Origin: JAJRVM01 sp963700515
Lineage (GTDB): Bacteria > Planctomycetota > Planctomycetia > Pirellulales > Pirellulaceae
DNA length: 64,000 nucleotides
NCBI GenBank assembly: GCA_963700515.1
Contig: CAVOXY010000001.1
Location: 468,125 to 532,124, forward strand
Reading direction: 5' to 3'
The notes beneath the pieces were generated by a model. It had not been told where the DNA came from and did no database searches. It saw only the letters and a list, made by a program, of their open reading frames with translations. A program made the position numbers and the translations under genes. Within the stretch, counting starts at the first letter, position 1; each line of letters begins with the position of its first letter. Of this stretch, positions 48,407 through 58,731 are shown piece after piece.

Positions 48407-49783
48407 CTAGGCGGAAGATCCGTTGGGATCCACACCCTTGGCCGGAGTCGGCTCTCCCTCGCCGCCGCCGTTCAAGTCGGTTCCTTCCAGCTTCGGCTGG
48501 CCGGTCGCGTCCGAGTCCTTCGGCTCACTCCCTTCCTGCGGTTGGGCGGGCGTCGGCTCCCGCGGCCGCTGCTCCGCGTCGGTCGCATTAGAACTGGCGG
48601 GCGGAGGCACGATTGAGGGGTAGTAGCCGGTGGTCGCTGGTTCATAGATGATCTGTGCCGACTCCACCGGAATTCGCATCGTGACGGTTCGCGGCACATA
48701 TTGGGTCGTCACATAGGGGACCCATTTCGCCACCGTGTGGGGTACCATGACCTTCTTGGTCTCGGTCACCATGCGGCAGACTTGAACCGAGGTCTCTTGC
48801 ACCCGCTCTTCGTATTCGATGCGCTGGGTCGTCACCGGCACCTTGCGGACCACCTCTTGACGCTCCCAACGGCAACTCTGCACCGGGACCTTGTAGCTCA
48901 CTTCCTCCGATACGGGACGCTGCACCGTGTAGGGAATCCGTCGTACTTGGACCTCTTGTTCCGTGCGGCAGACCTGTACCGGCACTTTGCGGACTTCAAC
49001 TTGATCCACGTAACGCGTGACCTGGATCGGAACCTTCTGCGTCACGACTTGTGCCATGTAACTTGTTTGAGGAACCTGCACCGGTACCAGGTTCGGAACG
49101 TACTGCTGCTGAACCGCATACGTGCCGGGATTCGTTTGTTGTACCCAATGCAAGCCACGGCGCTGCTGCACCGCCGTTCCCGTGGCCGGATCATAATAGG
49201 TCGTCGGCGGCAGCCACCGCAGGCGAGTCGTGGAGTCGCCAGGCTTGTACACCCATTGCTGCACGCAAGCACCTTGATCCAGGTACTGGGTCCGCATCGT
49301 CGTGACCGGTTGGTAGGACAGGTAGTTCTGGTCCTGCATGACCGTTTCACAAACGGGACGGCGCACCGTGTACTGCTCGTCGCGATACTGCGTCTCCCAG
49401 ACGGGCTTGTTGACGACCACCCGCTCCTCGCGCTCGGCCGTTTCCGTTACGTAGCTCACCCGCGTGTACGAGCGATCCTCGTAATTCGTTTCCCAAACCG
49501 GCTTGAGGACTGTGTAGCGCTCTTCCCGCTCCGCAGTTTCAATGACCGGCTTGGCTACCTGATAACGCTGCTGCCGCACTTCCGTTTGCCAGACAGGTTT
49601 CTCCACACTGACCGTCCGTTCTTCCATGACGGTCTCGTATTGCAGACGATAGGTCGTGACCTGTTGAGGTTCACAAACCGTCTTTTGTACCAAGCGATAC
49701 TCCTGGCACACCTGAGCGGATGCTGGGTGTGGCATCGCCGCGACCATGACGGTCGCCACCAAGAATGGGACGAGAGTTTTCAT
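48407..49783 (-). CDS. YTV-repeat surface protein
   Basis: 458 residues, intact, with a signal peptide (FLVATVMVAAMPHPASAQ). The mature part is a long series of short Val/Glu/Arg/Tyr-rich repeats of the type VEKPVWQTE, VAKPVIETAE, VLKPVWETNY, VNKPVWETQY, and later VRKVPVQVCR and KVPVTTQR, with regular Cys residues. The YTV domain was reported from planctomycetes such as Rhodopirellula baltica in cell-wall-associated proteins, so a structural envelope role is likely. The last ~60 residues form an acidic Pro/Glu/Gly tail. It has its own strong terminator and a 359-base upstream gap, fitting a highly expressed single-gene unit. ATG 49783 starts the signal peptide. Confidence 0.85.
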   Translation of the reverse strand: MKTLVPFLVATVMVAAMPHPASAQVCQEYRLVQKTVCEPQQVTTYRLQYETVMEERTVSVEKPVWQTEVRQQRYQVAKPVIETAEREERYTVLKPVWETNYEDRSYTRVSYVTETAEREERVVVNKPVWETQYRDEQYTVRRPVCETVMQDQNYLSYQPVTTMRTQYLDQGACVQQWVYKPGDSTTRLRWLPPTTYYDPATGTAVQQRRGLHWVQQTNPGTYAVQQQYVPNLVPVQVPQTSYMAQVVTQKVPIQVTRYVDQVEVRKVPVQVCRTEQEVQVRRIPYTVQRPVSEEVSYKVPVQSCRWERQEVVRKVPVTTQRIEYEERVQETSVQVCRMVTETKKVMVPHTVAKWVPYVTTQYVPRTVTMRIPVESAQIIYEPATTGYYPSIVPPPASSNATDAEQRPREPTPAQPQEGSEPKDSDATGQPKLEGTDLNGGGEGEPTPAKGVDPNGSSA

Positions 49784-50142
49784 CGACAATCTCACCTTAC
49801 CGCACACAACATTCTCTGGAATCTCACCGCTCACGAACTCCCGCAGCAGACCGACTCGCTCAAGGCGTCATCGTGTGCAAAGCAAATGACATTCCCTGGT
49901 AGCGCACGATCTACTTCGAGTGTGCAGAACAAAGGGCGAATCCGCAAATCCTAAAATCTTCAGAATTGTGAGCCCGTTGTTGAAAGCATCTACTACACAA
50001 TAGCTTACGCGTAGGAAAATTCTTGAAGTTTCTTGCCCGAAGTGCCGAAGTCCCATTTTGACCGAAACGCGCAAACTGCGTTGCTTACATGATTTGCGAT
50101 GGCAGGTTTTCCCAGTCGCTACAAACTGCCTGATCGTGCGGG
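49784..50142. promoter_or_regulatory. Upstream region of the YTV gene
   Basis: 359 bases between the YTV start and the end of the HEAT gene. The part 49,940-50,050 is notably AT-rich for this window and is the likely promoter area. I could not fix the -35 and -10 elements by eye. Confidence 0.35.
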
Positions 50143-51214
50143 TCAGATTGGATGTTCCGCTACTGCTGTCTCGGCAGTCTCAGCAAACGCGTTCTTGGCC
50201 TGCAGGCGAAGCGGTGCGGGAAGATCAGCGCCGTCGCTCAACCGCTGCAGTGCCGCACGCAGGTCCTGGCGAGCCGCGGCGGGAGCCACGCCAGCAAGAC
50301 GCTCCGCAGCGCGGATCCCATTGCTGATGACGAGCATCTGCCTGCCCTGGCGAACTGAGTCCGATTCCTCACGGCGAAGCGTTTCATGATTCCGCGGATC
50401 AAGCATCTCCAGCAGTACGGGGAGCGCCTGAACGTTTCCGTGTCGGGCCAGTCCGGTGGCAGCGTTGTAGCGCACGTTCTCACGAGGGTCATCGATCAAC
50501 TGAAGCAACCGCTCGATGGCCTGTGCTTCCGCCGAGGACTCCCAGCACATAAGTCGCCGTCGCCGCCAATTCCACATCGCTTGCGCCCTCGTCGTAGCTG
50601 GCATCGAGCAACATGCTCATGGTTTGCGGGTTGGCCAGGAGAGCGTCCGTACCGATGTTGTCGGTGAGTACCGCAATCGATTCCAGGGCCGCCGCGCGGA
50701 CGGCTGGGCCATGCGGACCGACCGGGGAAGCGGCGGCAGCGAGCAGAGTCGGTATGCCATGCGGTAAGCGAAACGCACTCAGCGCGCGGCACAGGAAAAC
50801 GCGGAAACGAGCATGTTCTTCATCTTCCTCCGCTCCCCCGCTGGCCGCGGCCAGCTTGTTCTGCCTGGCCAGTATGGCGACCAGTTCGCGACACAACGGC
50901 ACATCATCCTTCAAGGCGTCGTGGTCCGGATCGTGCAGCAATTGGGATAGTGCGAACGCTTTTTGCCAGCTCCGCAGCCCAGGTTCCTGCATCCCGCGCA
51001 CCAGACTCTGCGGATCCTGGTCTGCGTTGAGCAACCAAGAGACGAACATCCAACCACCAACCAGCAGCACGACGATCAACAGTGGCAGAACGTACAGTTG
51101 TACCCTCATCGGGCCGGCGTTGGACCGGTCCGACGTCGGAGTCACAGATGCCTCGGTACCGGCGGCGGCAGATTCTTCGCTGGCGTTGATCGGAGGTGGT
51201 TCCGGTGCGTCCAT
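50143..51214 (-). CDS. Membrane-anchored HEAT-repeat protein (frameshifted)
   Basis: About 356 residues. A short cytoplasmic N-terminus (PEPPPINASEESAAAG) is followed by one membrane helix (LYVLPLLIVVLLVGGWMFVSWLL) and a region of HEAT-like helices: VRAAALESIAVLTDNIGTDALL, ELAATATYVLG, and IERLLQLIDDPRENVRYNAATGLARHGNVQALPVLLEML. One extra base at ~50,545 separates TYVLG from the second part. The C-terminus is NAFAETAETAVAEHPI. HEAT arrays bind other proteins; the partner is unknown. Confidence 0.75.
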
Positions 51215-51398
51215 AATCCCTTCTCGGTTGTGTTTCTCGCGGGTATACCGCGGTGAGGAGCCTCTGGCGCATCGGCGGTTCCGCAGGCTGTCACGCTGGC
51301 GCTTGGTCGCTCAAGCAAGTTGCGCATCGGGGCGTGCAAGTCGCCCATCGACACTCTAAAGTGTAGGAGCACCAACAATCGACGGATAGTACGGCATC

Positions 51399-52118
51399 AT
51401 GAAGCTCTTGGACTTGTCATTACCCACCCCGGCCCAGAACCTGGCGCTCGACGAGGCGCTGTTGGAAGAAGCCGAAGAGGGAAGCGGACCTGACGAACTG
51501 CTGCGGATTTGGGAGTCACCGCAACCGTGTGTGGTGATTGGCAGATCGTCGCGCGTGGCGAATGAAGTGAACGTGTCAGAGTGTCGTCGGTTGGGGATTC
51601 CGGTGCTCAGGCGTTGCAGTGGCGGAACGGCTGTCGTGACGGGACCCGGTTGTTTGATGTACGGCGTCGTGCTCAGCTATCAGCACCGACCCCAGTTGCG
51701 GGTGCTCGATCACGCGCATGCCTTCATCTTGGACGCGATGGCAGAGGCCCTGTCGGTCCTCGCGCCTGGAGTGGAGAGACTGGGTACCAGCGATCTGACT
51801 CGGCAGAAGCTCAAGTTTTCGGGGAACAGTCTGCGCTGCAAACGAGAACACCTTCTGTATCACGGAACGATTCTCTATCGATTCCCGCTGACGGTGATCG
51901 GCCAGTGTCTGGGAACGCCACCGCGTCAGCCGGAGTATCGACAGGACCGCGATCATGATCGGTTCGTCGACAACTTTCCGGCGACGCGTGAGCAGTTGCG
52001 TGCGGCGATTCGCCAGGCATGGTCAGTCAGCGAGGTGCTCGAAGACTGGCCCGCTGCGCGGGTTGCACGACTGGTTGCTGAGCGCTATTCGCAGCCCAGT
52101 TGGAACGAGCGGCTGTAG
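51399..52118 (+). CDS. Lipoate-protein ligase A-type protein
   Basis: 239 residues, intact, with the BPL/LplA/LipB fold. Motifs: NLALDEALLE at the start, RIWESPQPCVVIGRSSRVANEVN, the Gly-rich loop RRCSGGTAVVTGPGCLMY that binds lipoyl-AMP, and TRQKLKFSGNSLRCKREHLLYHGTILY with the catalytic Lys region KFSGNS. It may ligate lipoate to enzyme complexes or transfer octanoate; the two cannot be told apart from sequence. It is monocistronic and divergent from the HEAT gene. Confidence 0.85.
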   Translation: MKLLDLSLPTPAQNLALDEALLEEAEEGSGPDELLRIWESPQPCVVIGRSSRVANEVNVSECRRLGIPVLRRCSGGTAVVTGPGCLMYGVVLSYQHRPQLRVLDHAHAFILDAMAEALSVLAPGVERLGTSDLTRQKLKFSGNSLRCKREHLLYHGTILYRFPLTVIGQCLGTPPRQPEYRQDRDHDRFVDNFPATREQLRAAIRQAWSVSEVLEDWPAARVARLVAERYSQPSWNERL

Positions 52119-52147
52119 GGCATCCGGGCATCGGCCAAGTCTGTTGG

Positions 52148-52987
52148 CTAGAACGCCTTGTGGTGCAATCGCCGCCGCAGGCCGAAGGATACCAAGCCCC
52201 CAGTAGCGAACAGCATCAAAGCGAAAGTGGATGGTTCCGGAACAGTCGTGACGCTGATCGATCCCAGGAGCACATGCGAATCCGCGGAACTCGTGTCATC
52301 CCCCAAAAACAAGAAGCTCGGGTTGTCATAGGGGTTGATCAGAACGTTGACACCGCTGGGGTTGTAATTCCGCAGCGTGCCCGTCAGGAGCTCCGATACT
52401 CCGTCAGACAGTCGATAAGAGTTGCCTTGTACGGTCAGGTCAAAATGAGTCAGCTCAAGAGTAGTGTCGAAGGCCACCCCTTCAGCCTGCGTGAATAGCG
52501 AATTGGCACCTTCGCCTGCCGCCGCATACGCCCAAATCCGGTCCTCGAAGAAACCGAGCTCGAGTCCCAGCAGATCCTGGCTGATCGCAATCACGCTGAA
52601 ACCGGCGCGATCGTCCTTGGTATCCCCGTTGTCATCACGAGTCGCGTGGCCTTCGGAGACAACCTGAAGATCGAAGCTGATGGTGTATCCCAGCAGTCGG
52701 TCGAGCACGGGCATCTGCGGATGGGGCGATGATCCATTGAATGGATTCGCACTGAAATAACCTGCCGCTGTGCCGCGGTTGGCCGTGGTGTCCAAACGGA
52801 GCAGATTGCCGCTGAGCATCTCCACGGCGGGAGACGGAACGACGGGGATCCATCCTTGGGTTCCGGGAGTGCCCAACTGAGGATCGTACAGCGTGGCGAC
52901 ATCGGCCCGGGCAGCGGGAGCGGAAATCGATAGAATGACTGCTACGGCGATGCAGCAGCGTACAAGTTGCGCGGAGGGGAATCGCAT
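52148..52987 (-). CDS. PEP-CTERM surface protein
   Basis: 279 residues, intact. There is an N-terminal signal peptide (CCIAVAVILSISAPAARAD) and a C-terminal PEP-CTERM sorting signal: VPEPSTFALMLFATGGLVSFGL followed by RRR. Between them is a beta-rich domain with repeated Gly/Ser/Asp. Proteins of this type are processed by exosortase (EpsH/XrtA) and linked to exopolysaccharide; no exosortase gene is in this window. The mature domain resembles laminin-G or choice-of-anchor folds only loosely. Its job on the surface is unknown. Confidence 0.85.
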   Translation of the reverse strand: MRFPSAQLVRCCIAVAVILSISAPAARADVATLYDPQLGTPGTQGWIPVVPSPAVEMLSGNLLRLDTTANRGTAAGYFSANPFNGSSPHPQMPVLDRLLGYTISFDLQVVSEGHATRDDNGDTKDDRAGFSVIAISQDLLGLELGFFEDRIWAYAAAGEGANSLFTQAEGVAFDTTLELTHFDLTVQGNSYRLSDGVSELLTGTLRNYNPSGVNVLINPYDNPSFLFLGDDTSSADSHVLLGSISVTTVPEPSTFALMLFATGGLVSFGLRRRLHHKAF

Positions 52988-53250
52988 GCGGGGCCTTTCA
53001 TTCTCAAAGCAGCAATCTCAAGGGAGGTCCGTCATTGTCGCTTAGACTATTGTAATTACACACTGTCGCCAAAGTGTATTCAGCTCGATTTTGTGGGACA
53101 ACCTGCCGGGAGAGCCTTTTCCAGTGTTTTCAGGCGGTTTCCGTTGGCGACGTCGATCCGCCGGACCGTGAAGGGAGACGGTATTCGAGCTAAGGATCGG
53201 CCGCCTCCCCCCGAGCAAGGCCACCAGGAGACAGACTCCCGAGGTGCCGG

Positions 53251-54631
53251 CTACCGTCCGATGCAGTACAGGAATTTGTCGGACCGAATCAGAATCCGAT
53301 TTCCCGCGACTGCGGGACTGCCGTCAAACCGGCTACCATCTTGCAGGTCATTGACCGCTAGTTGCTCGAATTCTGGCTTGGCCGACAGCACAAACGACTT
53401 GCCCTCCCGCGTGAGATAATAGACGCGGTCGGCAGCCAGCAGTCCGGACGCGTACACTTGCCCGGCGCGCTGCAATCGTTGCTCGTAAAGGACTTCTCCC
53501 GTATCGGCTTGTACGCAGTATGCCGTCCCGCGCTGATCCTGCATCCAGTACAGGTGACCCTCGCGCAATACGGGCGACGAAACGTTGGATCCCTTGGTGC
53601 TGGTCCACAGGCGATTGCGTTGCGTTACGTCGCCCTTTCCACCTGTGCGCACGGCCAGCGCCGTAATACCCGAGCGTCCACCCAGGTAATAGACAATCCC
53701 GTTCGAGCTCACGGGGCTCGGGACCATGTACCAGCTGATGTCCGTGTCGCACGTCCAGAGCGAGGTACCCGAATCGGGATCGAAAGCGAGGATCTTTCCA
53801 TGAATGGCCACAATCAGTTCGAGCCGTCCTGATGGTGACGCGACTACGACAGGCGTATTCCACGACTCCTTGATGCCAGAAACCCGCCATGTCTCGGTGC
53901 CCGAATTACGATCAAGGGCGATCAGTGATTCGCTTTCAACGCTCAGCATTGATGATGACCAGATCATTGTGCAGCACGGGTGAAGCGGCCGTTCCCCAGC
54001 CGTTCACTTCGGAGCCCACATCGGCCTGCCAGACTTGATGCCCTTCGTGATCGAGCGCGATCACGCCCGACTTGCCGAAAAACACGTAGACATGTTTATC
54101 GTCCGCGGCGAGAGTACTGGAAGCGTAACCGTGGTCGCGGACGCTCGGTTCCTCCGGCAACCGAGCCGGGAAGCTTTTGTCCCAGACAATCTTGCCATCG
54201 CTCAATCGCACGGCGATGACATGGCGTTTCAGCTGTTCGAGCGTCCCCCCTTGCTGATCCGGGACGGCGTAGCCGGTGTAACAAGTCAGATACACCCGGT
54301 CTCCCTTCACAATGGGACTCGAAGCTCCCGGGCCAGGCAACGGCGTCTTCCAGGCCAGGTTTTCGGACTGGCTCCATGTTAACGGGAGTTGATCTGCTTC
54401 ACTTCGTCCCGCGCCACCCGGACCGCGGAAACAAGGCCAATCCCCCGCAGCCTCCCTGTCACGAGTCCCCACCCCGGAATCTGCGTATCGCTCCGATGCC
54501 ACAACGGATGTTTCTCTCAACCCCAGCTCTGCAGAGTTCGAACAGCCCACAAAGAACAACGTGGCTGTCCAGAACAACCTGAAGAACCGGTCCCCTACGC
54601 GTAGCGAATTGCGAGCTGGTGAAACTGACAT
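53251..54631 (-). CDS. PQQ-type beta-propeller lipoprotein (frameshifted)
   Basis: About 459 residues. The signal ends in a lipobox-like FFVGC. DWPCFRGPGGAGRSEAD starts the propeller, then blades such as VIAVRLSDGKIVWDKSF, LIALDRNSGTETWRV, ILAFDPDSGTSLWTCDTD and AYCVQADTGEVLYEQRL. The frame breaks at ~53,940, between NDLVIINA and SVESESLIALDRN. ATG 54631 is preferred over 54,724, because the signal peptide starts there. It is the third propeller protein in the window and separate from the 13.8-18.4 kb pair. Confidence 0.82.
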
Positions 54632-55165
54632 CGGTGGTGGGGTTCCATGTCCTGCAGGACGTGTTGTGTTTGAATCGATCGATTGCGGTGCTACGCGAGA
54701 TACGCCACCGTGCTTCCTCCACATTTGAAGAGGACTCTTACCGATGTGGAATATAGTCGATATCCCGTCCCGATGTCACAAGTGAGAGACGCAAAATCCG
54801 GGGTTTCTTGTCAGTTCACGATCCCCCGTGACTTGCCCAGTAAGTCGTCTCACAGTTGGATCTTGAGCCCAAACAAGCTGCCGCTCCGACTCTGTCAACC
54901 CGCCGAGCGCAGGTCGCCGAAGCGGTGGCTCACAGTAGCCACCTATCTCGCCACGCATCGTCTAACTTGTTGTCGCAAATGGGATTGACGCGATCTATCC
55001 CTCTCGCGTAGGATCCGCCGTCCTCTGTCGGGGCCGCCTTCTGCTGGGACTGACCAGCAGTAAGAAGCCCGCAGCCCCATCTCCGCTACGCTTTTCGTAT
55101 TCGTCGTCGCACCGTTCACGTCGTTTTCTGTTGCCTCGTGCTGCTCGGGGAGTGGACAGTGTGGT
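54632..55165. other. Divergent intergenic region
   Basis: 534 bases between the propeller lipoprotein and the PAP2 gene. No coding frame is convincing; it should hold both promoters. A short inverted repeat, gctgggactgaccagc, lies near 55,044-55,060. Confidence 0.35.
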
Positions 55166-56359
55166 GTGGCTGAGCCATGTGAGAATTGGTTAGGTGTGAG
55201 CGCTGAGCATCCCCAAGATCTCTGGCAAGTCGTTCTGATCGCCACCGTCATGGCTTGCGCACATGGCTGCGCCACCGCCCCGCACGCGCTGCTGATCACC
55301 GAGAGTGATCCCGCGAACAGACCGGCTCAGACCGCATCTTACGTCGGATACCAGAACGAGGCTCTTAGTCCAGCGGTTTCATCGGCGGATCTCCCGCGTT
55401 TGCCTTCTATCGACGAAGGGCCGGTTATTCGCGCGAGCGACGACACGATCGATCAATGCGTGTACCGAGCCTCCCACGACCTGGAAGATCAAGCAGTACG
55501 ATTGGCGAGCGTTTTCCAGCACGAGCAGTCAGCCACGCAGGCATGGCCAGAGCCGCTCTCTGGCGACCAGTTCACTCCCATGGCCCAGCTCACTTGGCCG
55601 TTGCCCGCGGAAGACGATCACATCACGTTGGCCTCGCTGTTCGCAGCCCAATGGGCTGGCATTCGGTCCGACCATGGATACTACTATTCGGTAGAAAGTC
55701 TGTCCTGGTTGACCATGGGGCTGGGCGTGGGCGCGGTGATGGCGAACACAGGATTCGACGAGCATGCCGTGCGTAGCGAGTATGCGGAGAGCGTGGTATT
55801 TGCTCCCAGCGACGAGTTGTATGAAGCACTGCACGAACCCAAGTTCCTGGGCGACGGCAACTACACCATTCCGGTCTATGTGGTCGCGGCGCTGGCCGCG
55901 CCGCTGATCGAGGACCTGCCACTGGGGCAACCTGCAGCCCACTGGGGCCAACGCAGTCTGCGCACCGTTCTGGTCGGCGCTCCGCCGATGCTCGCTTTGC
56001 AGTTGCTCACGGGCGGGTCACGCCCGGGTGAGACGGCGGCGGGATCGCACTGGAAACCGCTCCGCGACAGCAACGGGGTGAGTGGCCACAGCTTCATGGG
56101 AGCGGTGCCCTTCATGTCGGCGGCGAAGATGACCGACAGCATCTGGTTAAAGAGTGGCCTGTACGCCGCTTCGACACTCCCCGCTCTATCACGCGTCAAC
56201 GATGATGACCACTATTTCTCCCAGTCGTTTCTTGGCTGGTGGCTCGCCTATGTCGCCGCTAGCGCCGTCGACTGTTCGCACCATCCGGATGCCAACCATC
56301 ACCTCTTCTTCTATCCGCAAGCGGATGGCCTGGGTGTGGCGCTCGAGTTCAGCCACTGA
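55166..56359 (+). CDS. PAP2-family membrane or lipid phosphatase-like lipoprotein
   Basis: 397 residues from a GTG start. Residues ~20-35 carry a lipoprotein-like signal (VVLIATVMACAHGC). The C-terminal half has PAP2 (type 2 phosphatidic acid phosphatase) motifs: SHWKPLRDSNG, GVSGHSFMGAVP (motif 2 with the catalytic His), and SRVNDDDHYFSQSFLGWWLA (motif 3, SRxxxxxH), with several helices. In motif 3 the usual fourth residue after His is Asp; here the position holds Gln. The N-terminal ~130 residues have no recognised fold. It may act on a lipid or undecaprenyl phosphate in the periplasm. Confidence 0.75.
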   Translation: MAEPCENWLGVSAEHPQDLWQVVLIATVMACAHGCATAPHALLITESDPANRPAQTASYVGYQNEALSPAVSSADLPRLPSIDEGPVIRASDDTIDQCVYRASHDLEDQAVRLASVFQHEQSATQAWPEPLSGDQFTPMAQLTWPLPAEDDHITLASLFAAQWAGIRSDHGYYYSVESLSWLTMGLGVGAVMANTGFDEHAVRSEYAESVVFAPSDELYEALHEPKFLGDGNYTIPVYVVAALAAPLIEDLPLGQPAAHWGQRSLRTVLVGAPPMLALQLLTGGSRPGETAAGSHWKPLRDSNGVSGHSFMGAVPFMSAAKMTDSIWLKSGLYAASTLPALSRVNDDDHYFSQSFLGWWLAYVAASAVDCSHHPDANHHLFFYPQADGLGVALEFSH

Positions 56360-56513
56360 ATGTGCGGGGATGCTCGCTTTTCGCAATCTGAGCGTTGAGC
56401 GAAGCCTTTTGGCAAGCACACTGCTCGTGTCATTCGTCAGTTGTGATCGTGCAAGTTGCATTCCGCATTGCAGCTGTCGGTAGGACAGAGTGGCGCTGTC
56501 GAGTTAGTCATCT

Positions 56514-57423
56514 TCAACTAACGGTATCAACCCGGGCGAAGTGCCGCCTTACCGCGCGTTTGAATGGCGAAACGGAGTGGCCGACGATCAGACAGATGGA
56601 CGGTTTATTGCCGACGGGGATACCGAGTTGCTGGCAGAGTGCGCGGTTTCTTTGCAGGATCGGCGGCGCGCCGCCAATCATGGTGGTGCCCAACTCGAGC
56701 GATTCGGCGGCGAGCATTGCGTAGGTGCAAGCGATCATCGCATCCGCCACGTCCGCGTAGGGTGAATGGTGAAATATCAGGACGGCCGGTGCGCCCCAGA
56801 AAAGTACGTCGCGCCCTCGTGCCGATGTTGCACGTAGGTTTTCGCCAGTGGACGAATGAAGTGACGGAATTGCTCATACGTCACCCGGCCAACGAACGGT
56901 CGCATCACGGTCAACACCCACGGCCGGAATACCTTCAAGAAGCGCGCGTAACCCTCGGTGACCTCTCCCGCCAGTCTCTGTACTTTGTCTCTGCCTCGCA
57001 CCACGACACACCCGATATCCCAGGGAGGGATCCCCATGGGAGCTGACGAGGCCATTTCGACAATCTGCTGCAATACCGCGGACTCGACCTCTCGGTCCTG
57101 AAAGCGTCGCACACTCGCCGCGCACACATTAATGCCGCCAGTGCACTGGCGGTCGCCCGTTGCTCGCGTGGTGGCAGCGGAACCAGATCCGCGGGAGAGA
57201 TGCCGCGGCCCGTGACCGTGATACTTTCTTCGGGACAGACCATCATACAATGGCCACATGCGATGCATCCGAAGGGGCTGTCCTGGTGAACCTGCACGCG
57301 TCCCTCGTCCATGACCAGTACATGTGCCGGGCAGATCGCCGCGCATTGACCGCACTGTTTACAGGTTTCCTCATCGATCGTGACGGTGCCCGCGTCGCGA
57401 TAAAGGCTGTGCATGATGGCCAT
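56514..57423 (-). CDS. Nitroreductase with N-terminal ferredoxin domain (frameshifted)
   Basis: About 303 residues. The N-terminal ~75 residues bind two [4Fe-4S] clusters: CKQCGQCAAICPAHVL and CIACGHCMMVCPEESI. The rest is an FMN-dependent nitroreductase fold: SVRRFQDREVESAVLQQIVEMASSAPMG (FMN site), ADAMIACTYAMLAAESLELGTTMIGG (second FMN contact). Two indels are required, near 57,130 and near 56,780. ATG 57423 follows GGGAGG. Such enzymes reduce quinones or nitro compounds with electrons from ferredoxin. The gene is divergent from the dienelactone-hydrolase-like gene. Confidence 0.82.
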
Positions 57424-57649
57424 GGGTACCTCCCGGTTTGTAAGATTGCACAGTCACCCGGCCCTGCCCGGTCGGAACTCCGTTGACGGCCGCCTGTCTC
57501 CATTTTCATCGAATGTCCGAACCGCGAAAAGGGCGGAAGGGAGGCTGCCCTGCCAGCGGCCGGGCGGCGATTTAGCCGGGATTTGACGGCCTTCTATAAA
57601 GAGAAGGTGAGCAGTTAATTCACAACGTCGATTCAATCGGGAGACGGTG

Positions 57650-58539
57650 ATGAAACGAAAGCAGGCCTCGGACTTCGATCAAGCGTTGCTCGATCTCTAT
57701 GATGACTACGCGCATGGGCGGATCGACCGCCGCGGGTTTCTCCGGGGGGCGGCCAGATTCGCCGTGGCTGGACTGACCGCCGAGGCGTTGCTGACCAGCT
57801 TGACCCCGAATTATGCCTGGGCTCAGCAGGTAGCCCAGGATGATGCCCGCATCAAGACCGAGTATCTCGAGTATGCATCGCCCCAAGGGGCCGGCCAGAT
57901 GCGTGGCTACCTGGCTCGGCCAGCCGAGGCGACAGGCAAGCTGCCGGCCGTGCTGGTGGTCCACGAAAATCGGGGGCTGAACCCCTACATCGAGGATGTC
58001 ACGCGCCGGCTGGCGGTGGCTGGGTTCCTTGCCTTTGCCCCAGACGCCTTGACGCCACTTGGCGGTTACCCGGGTAGTGATGACGAGGGTGCGCGATGCA
58101 AGCGAAACTCGACTCGGAAAAGATGACGGAGGACTTCCTGGCCGGCGCCCAGTTGCTCAAGTCGCATCCTCTTTCCAGTGGCCAGGTGGGCGTAGTCGGT
58201 TTCTGCTTCGGTGGCGGAATGGCCAATACGTTGGCGGTCCGCCTCCCCGACGTCATTGTGGCAGCCGTGCCGTTCTATGGGCGCCAACCGGCAGCGTCGG
58301 ATGTGCCAGAGATCAAAGCAGCGCTGCTGATTCACTATGCCGAACTTGACCGCCGCATCAACGAAGGCTGGCCTGCTTATGAAAAGGCGCTCAAGGCCGC
58401 CAACGTGAAGTACACCGAGTACATGTACCAAGGTGTCAATCATGGATTTCACAACGACACGACACCCCGCTTCGACGAGGCGGCTGCCAAACTCGCCTGG
58501 CAGCGCACCATCGACTTCTTTAACGCCACGCTGCGCTGA
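57650..58539 (+). CDS. Tat-exported dienelactone-hydrolase-family protein (frameshifted)
   Basis: About 297 residues. A twin-arginine signal (RIDRRGFLRGAARFAVAG) follows a short charged N-terminus. The alpha/beta-hydrolase fold shows VVHENRGLNPYIEDV (catalytic Glu region), GVVGFCFGGGMAN (nucleophile Cys), and VNHGFHND (catalytic His); the Asp is probably in LIHYAELDRR. One base is missing at ~58,095, between DDEGA and the following MQAKLDSEKM. ATG 57650 is preceded by GGGAGA. The family cleaves dienelactone and other esters. A repeat R3 copy follows the stop by about 60 bases. Confidence 0.85.
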
Positions 58540-58601
58540 GTAAGGATTCGTGATTCTGGGACACATTGCGAGGCAGAAATCCGAAATACCAAACACGACA
58601 C

Positions 58602-58653
58602 TGCTTTCCGTCGGGTTTATCCCGGCGGGAGCACAACTGGTCCGCTACCCACG
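58602..58653 (+). repeat. Stem-loop repeat R3, diverged copy
   Basis: About 80% identical over 49 bases to the minus-strand form of the array at 40,204-40,392. The stem is CCGTCGGG-TTTAT-CCCGGCGG: its bases differ from the array but still pair (one G-T pair). The adjacent cacaactgg box is kept. It lies ~60 bases 3' of the dienelactone hydrolase gene, in the sense direction. Confidence 0.8.
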
Positions 58654-58731
58654 ACCTGGGGAACGCTGGGGAATTGGGTCTCGCGCAGCTCCGACATGCC
58701 AGAGGCAATGTGACGTGTTGTTGTCACCGAT

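Noticed and set aside
56514..58539. A defence or biosynthetic system made of the nitroreductase and dienelactone hydrolase
   Set aside because: The two genes are divergent, each resembles ordinary housekeeping or catabolic enzymes, and no further partner is near. There is no sequence sign of a shared system.
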